DNA of 64,000 bases, from NCBI GenBank assembly GCA_035651755.1, contig DASRFA010000013.1, positions 482,533-546,532 of the forward strand, in the 5' to 3' direction. A program made the translations under genes and the position numbers. Under the pieces are notes generated by a model. The model was not told the DNA's origin. It saw only the letters and a program-made list of their open reading frames with translations, and searched no databases. Shown here one piece after another: positions 60,852-64,000 of the stretch. Within the stretch, counting starts at the first letter, position 1; each line of letters opens with the position of its first letter. The DNA comes from DASRFA01 sp035651755 (GTDB lineage: Bacteria > Desulfobacterota > Binatia > UBA12015).

Positions 60852-61612
60852 CAACTCAGCATCACCATGCCGCCGTCCACGGGAAAGATCTGGCCCGTGA
60901 TGAACCGCGGGGCGTCGCTCGCGAGGAAGATCATCACGGGCGCCATGTCGCGATCGGGGTCGCCGAGCCGTCCGCCGAGCGGGATCACGTGCGCCATCGC
61001 CATGTCGTGGATCGCGAGCTCCTGCTCCGAGAGGTGGCGGCGGTAGCTGTCGTACATGCGCGTCCAGATCGCGGGGACGACGGAGTTCACGGTGATGCCG
61101 TACTGCGCCCACTCCTGCGCGACCGTGCGCGTCCAGGACATGACCGCGCCCTTCGTCGCGGAGTAGTGCGCGGAGCCGCGCTGCCCGCGGATGCCCGCGC
61201 CCGAGCCGAAGTTGATGATGCGGCCGCCGCGCTCCTTCATGTGCCGGAAGGCCGCCTGGTTCGTGTAGACCGTCCCGTAGACGTTCACCCGGAACATCCG
61301 CTCGAGCTCGGGCTCGGTGATGTGCTCGGCGTCCTTGGGGCCTTCGACCGCCGCGACGTTCGCGAGCACGTCGATCCCGCCGAGCTCCCCTGCGACGCGG
61401 TCGAAGACGGCGAAGACGTCGTCCCGCCGGGAGACGTCGCAGTGGTGGTAGCCGACGGACGGCCCCGCCTCGGCCGCGACCTGCCGTCCGAGCTCGTCCT
61501 CGACGTCGAGCGACGCGACGCGCGCGCCCTCGCGCGCATAGGCCCGGACGGTCGCGGCCGCGATCCCGTTCGCTCCGCCGGTCACGACGATCCGCTTCCC
61601 CGCGAGCTGCAT
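60851..61612 (-). CDS. Short-chain dehydrogenase/reductase
   Basis: 253 aa from the ATG at 61612 (a farther start would add a 12-residue tail without homology). NAD(P)-binding TGGANGIA, NVAAVEGPKD, catalytic Asn110, Ser137 (NFGSGAG) and Tyr150-x3-Lys154 (YSATKG) are intact. FITGQIFPVDGGMVM is the usual C-terminal signature. It oxidises or reduces an alcohol/keto group and is the first gene of a four-gene catabolic unit with the amidohydrolase and two M24 genes. Confidence 0.92.
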   Translation of the reverse strand: MQLAGKRIVVTGGANGIAAATVRAYAREGARVASLDVEDELGRQVAAEAGPSVGYHHCDVSRRDDVFAVFDRVAGELGGIDVLANVAAVEGPKDAEHITEPELERMFRVNVYGTVYTNQAAFRHMKERGGRIINFGSGAGIRGQRGSAHYSATKGAVMSWTRTVAQEWAQYGITVNSVVPAIWTRMYDSYRRHLSEQELAIHDMAMAHVIPLGGRLGDPDRDMAPVMIFLASDAPRFITGQIFPVDGGMVMLS

Positions 61613-62038
61613 GCGCGATCTTGTGAGCGCCCCCGCCGGTGCGGTCAAGCGGGTCTCGGGCTGCGCCGGCGGGCGGGGCCGTCGCCGTGGCCGGGGACCG
61701 GGGTGGGCTGGTCACGCGGCATCGAAACGTGCTCTCTTCCCGACGCCCAAACGCAGGAGGGAGCCATGCCGAGCCTCGGGGGCCCCGGAGGCGTGGATCG
61801 AGATCGGAGCGCGATGGCCGCGGCGAGCCGCCGGCGGCACGCTCTACCAGTGCCGTCGCGGCGGCGTCGCGAACTCGTCGCTCGACGCCGCTCGCCGGCG
61901 AAAGCTCGACGGTCGAATCGTGCCGAGCGCTCGAGATTCGCGGGTTTTTCACCGGCACCGCCCTTGCTGCCCGGTGTGTCGCCTGACGCGGCGGACCGCC
62001 GCGCAAAGCAGTCGCCGCGCGCCGTGCGGTGCTCCTCC
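61613..62038. other. 426-nt divergent spacer
   Basis: No secure gene. A good ribosome site (GGAGGGA) precedes an ATG at 61766 that is in frame with the small secreted gene, but the 91-residue extension is Arg/Ala-rich and would hide the signal peptide, so it is likely leader or promoter DNA. Another frame of the same stretch reads less basic for a while (AWIEIGARWP...), so a decayed gene cannot be excluded. Confidence 0.45.
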
Positions 62039-62389
62039 ATGCGGAAGCTTCCCCATCTCCTCCTCTGTGCGATCCTATCGCTCTGGCTGGCGACGCCCGC
62101 CGATGCCGCGCCGGCGTCCGGGATCGTCCAGCTCGGCGGCGGCTACCAGATGCTGGTCGCGTGCGACGGAACGAAGATCCGCGTGAAGCGCGTCGGGACC
62201 GACGAGGTCCGGGTGAGCTGCAGCCCGTCGGTCGAGCGGCCGACGCCGCCGCTCACGGCGACAGAAGTCCGCCTCGATCCCGGCGAGTCGACGACGGTCT
62301 TCTGCCAGGGCCTGAAGCTCGTCGCGAAGCGCGACGGCGGCGCCCGCATGCGCGCCAACTGCACGTCGATCCCGGTCCCGGAGATCTAG
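62039..62389 (+). CDS. Small secreted Cys-rich protein
   Basis: 116 aa. Signal peptide MRKLPHLLLCAILSLWLATPADA. The mature part carries four cysteines in two pairs (LVACDGTKIRVKR, RVSCSPS; TVFCQGLKLVAKR, RANCTS), suggesting two disulfides in a repeated beta-hairpin unit. No family recognised; it resembles in style the small secreted protein at 50504. Its TAG stop is formed by the left end of the 166-bp palindrome, so the insertion may have altered the original C-terminus. Confidence 0.65.
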   Translation: MRKLPHLLLCAILSLWLATPADAAPASGIVQLGGGYQMLVACDGTKIRVKRVGTDEVRVSCSPSVERPTPPLTATEVRLDPGESTTVFCQGLKLVAKRDGGARMRANCTSIPVPEI

Positions 62390-62552
62390 TGTCCCGTTCC
62401 CGAAGTTCGGCGAAATTCGGCTGCCGACGCATCCCCGCTGGCTTCGCCGCGCGCCCTGCGGCGTATTGCCCGATACGCCTCGGTCGCGCGACTCGCCATC
62501 GGGGCGCCTCGGCAGCCTCGGTTTTGCGCCGAACTTCGGGAACGGGACACTA
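62387..62552. mobile_element. 166-bp full-length palindrome, MITE-like
   Basis: The arms 62387-62412 and 62527-62552 are perfect 26-bp inverted repeats; inner parts (GGCTGCCGA with TCGGCAGCC, then GCGTAT/ATACGC at the exact centre) continue the symmetry imperfectly, so the whole element folds on itself. Both ends are TA, as left by IS630/Tc1-mariner insertion. It has no coding capacity and sits between convergent genes, so it could alternatively act as a bidirectional terminator. Confidence 0.6.
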
Positions 62553-62560
62553 GGCGCGCG

Positions 62561-63721
62561 TCAGTCGAGCTGACGTCGGAGCCAGTCGATGGCGAGCTGC
62601 TCGGCCCAGTAGGCGACGCGCGCCGGCCGCCAACCGGTCACGAACCCGACGTGCCCGCCGCGCGGCGTGACCACGAGGTCGATCGCCGGTGACGCGGCCT
62701 CGCGAAACGCGTCCAGCGCGCTGTGCGGCAGGAAGGGGTCGTCGACCGCGCTCAGGCAGAAGGTCGGCGTGTCGACGCGGGCGGCGTAGCGGAGCGCGCT
62801 CGAGCGTGCGTAGTAGTCGTCGGCGCCGGTGAAGCCGTGGATCGGCGCGGTCGCCGCGTCGTCGAAGCGGCGGAAGTCGCGCGCCGCGCGCGCGGCCCGC
62901 AGGTCGACGCCGCGCGCGAGCAGCTCCGGGAAGCGCCCGACGAGGTCCTCGACCTTGTCGGCCAGGGTCGGAAGGAAGTGGCGCGCGTAGATCCGGCCGA
63001 TCCGGCAATCGAGGTTGCGCGCGCCGGCGGCGAGGTCGTACGGCACGGAGATCGTCGCGGCGGCGTCGATCACGCGCTGCCTGGGGTGCTCGCCGAGCCA
63101 CTTCAGCAGCACGTTTCCGCCGAGGGAGATGCCGACGGCGAGGAGCGGTCTTTCCGGATCGCGCCGCCGGAGCTCGCGCGCGACCAGGTCCAGGTCGCGC
63201 GTCTCGCCCGAGTGGTAGAGGCGAGGCGCGCGATTGGCGAGCCAGCGGTCGACCGCGCTCGGGTCGCGCGCGCACGAGCGGAAGTTGAGGACGACGCCGT
63301 CCCAGCCGCGCTCGGCCGCGAGCGCGAGGAGGCCCTGGACGTAGACCGAGAAGGAGCTGCCCTCGAGGCCGTGCAGGACGAGGAGCCGCGGCCGCGTGCG
63401 CGGGGCGGGAGCCAGCGCGTCAAAGCCGTCCGGCGAAGGGCCGCCGTCCGGCGACGCGATGTGGACGTGGTCGAGCGCGATCTCGTCGCCGTCCGGAGTC
63501 GCGAGCCACTCGCGGCGGAAGGCGACGAGCTGGCGAGCGCGCGCGAAATGGCCCCAGACCGTCTGGAGGTGGCGGCCGGGGAGCCACCACGCGGGGCGAA
63601 ATCCGGGCGGGCCGACGCGCTTCAGGCTGCGCGCGTCGGCGCGATCACCGTCTGCCGTCGCCTCCACGTCCGGGAGGCGACGCGCTTCCTGCCCTCCGCC
63701 GTCGCGCACGGATCCATCCAA
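62561..63721 (-). CDS. YheT-type alpha/beta hydrolase
   Basis: Up to 386 aa. The AB-hydrolase-4 signature is clear: FRPAWWLPGRHLQTVWG, LLVLHGLEGSSFSVYVQG, VVLNFRSCARDPS, nucleophile Ser199 in VGISLGGNVLLKWLG, AISVPYDL-like cap, Asp in SAVDDPFLP and His in PRGGHVGFV. These are esterases of mostly unknown substrate, found widely. The start is uncertain: the outermost codon is TTG at 63721, with GTG candidates at 63709 and 63667; the domain begins near residue 40. No strong partner genes are adjacent. Confidence 0.85.
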   Translation of the reverse strand: MDGSVRDGGGQEARRLPDVEATADGDRADARSLKRVGPPGFRPAWWLPGRHLQTVWGHFARARQLVAFRREWLATPDGDEIALDHVHIASPDGGPSPDGFDALAPAPRTRPRLLVLHGLEGSSFSVYVQGLLALAAERGWDGVVLNFRSCARDPSAVDRWLANRAPRLYHSGETRDLDLVARELRRRDPERPLLAVGISLGGNVLLKWLGEHPRQRVIDAAATISVPYDLAAGARNLDCRIGRIYARHFLPTLADKVEDLVGRFPELLARGVDLRAARAARDFRRFDDAATAPIHGFTGADDYYARSSALRYAARVDTPTFCLSAVDDPFLPHSALDAFREAASPAIDLVVTPRGGHVGFVTGWRPARVAYWAEQLAIDWLRRQLD

Positions 63722-64000
63722 ACGGTGCTCGATCCCGCGCCCGTTCGCAAGGCGCGGCCGAGCCGCCCACGCGCGCCGTCTGCGCGGTCGGGCCGGCGGT
63801 TCGGGCTGGGAGCGGCGACCAGACGAACGAGGGGATCGCTCCCCTCGCCCCGTTCGGCGAAGCCGAACGGGGCCCCTGTACCTTTCCAGCTGCTCTCGGA
63901 TGTCGTTAGAGGCGTCCTGAGAGCAGGCCAGCCCGTCGAGAGTTGCCTCGGGGCCCTCGTGCTGTGGAGCACCTGGAGTGGACGTGCGCCTCGGCGGGTC
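63722..64000. other. Terminal spacer with a strong hairpin
   Basis: No gene recognised. A 12-bp perfect stem with a 3-nt loop lies at 63847-63873 (GCCCCGTTCGGC, loop GAA, GCCGAACGGGGC). It lacks a T-run but is the kind of stable GC hairpin that could terminate transcription in either direction. The last 130 bases are less GC-rich and show no clear gene start. Confidence 0.45.

Noticed and set aside
61766..62038. Longer start for the small secreted protein, 91 residues upstream with a good ribosome site
   Set aside because: The extension is Arg/Ala-rich and would hide a clear signal peptide.

Overview
The window is a chromosomal segment of a very GC-rich, Gram-negative bacterium. It encodes lipoproteins, a Wza-type outer-membrane export protein and a heptose phosphatase, all of which imply an outer membrane. 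The mixture of secreted proteins with short Cys-pair domains, a hydrazine-synthase-alpha-like c-heme protein with a conserved C-terminal domain, and many hydrolases for xenobiotics or lipids reminds me most of deltaproteobacterial or Binatota-type genomes. That placement is an inference from gene style; there is no rRNA gene here to test it. Genes are densely packed, and many neighbours overlap by 1-4 nt.

Layout. 1-7707: the 3' part of glpD, a di-heme cytochrome c peroxidase-like gene transcribed divergently from a 1159-aa secreted beta-propeller/c-heme protein, then small membrane genes (a coiled-coil protein and a MAPEG protein). 7756-13838: a broken HAD gene and a catabolic set (CocE-type hydrolase, YCII protein, dienelactone hydrolase, alpha/beta hydrolase, Old-Yellow-Enzyme-type dienoyl-CoA reductase-like protein). 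13814-18457 (minus): a secreted PHP-domain protein behind an HDOD + GAF-histidine-kinase pair. 18642-22850: nitroreductase, GT39-type membrane glycosyltransferase, and a D-aminoacylase-type amidohydrolase preceded by a perfect 16-bp palindrome. 22817-26922 (minus): a tight gmhB - virJ/acvB-like - mprF operon for envelope lipid and LPS work. 27082-32077: LOG protein, membrane-anchored di-iron ferritin-like protein, a NarL-type regulator with its overlapping membrane kinase, and an orphan secreted protein.

32316-49183 is the largest unit, a Wzx/Wzy-type exopolysaccharide cluster. It holds an initiating phosphoglycosyltransferase, polymerase/ligase, methyltransferase, flippase, four further soluble glycosyltransferases, a secreted arabinofuranosidase-like glycosidase, a Wza-like lipoprotein, a Wzz-like chain-length protein without a kinase, a hexapeptide acyltransferase and a GT39 protein. 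Almost every junction from 35514 to 47401 overlaps, which predicts strong translational coupling.

49405-64000: a single-domain globin with a candidate sigma-54 promoter and a strong terminator, a less GC-rich stretch with a small secreted protein, a double-zinc-ribbon/cyclase/AAA/TPR regulator, a multi-pass membrane protein, an MFS exporter, and a minus-strand operon of SDR - amidohydrolase - intact M24 peptidase - M24 homologue that has lost its metal ligands. The window ends with a small secreted protein, a 166-bp full-length palindrome flanked by TA that looks like a MITE, and a YheT-type hydrolase. No tRNA, rRNA, CRISPR array or complete insertion sequence was seen.
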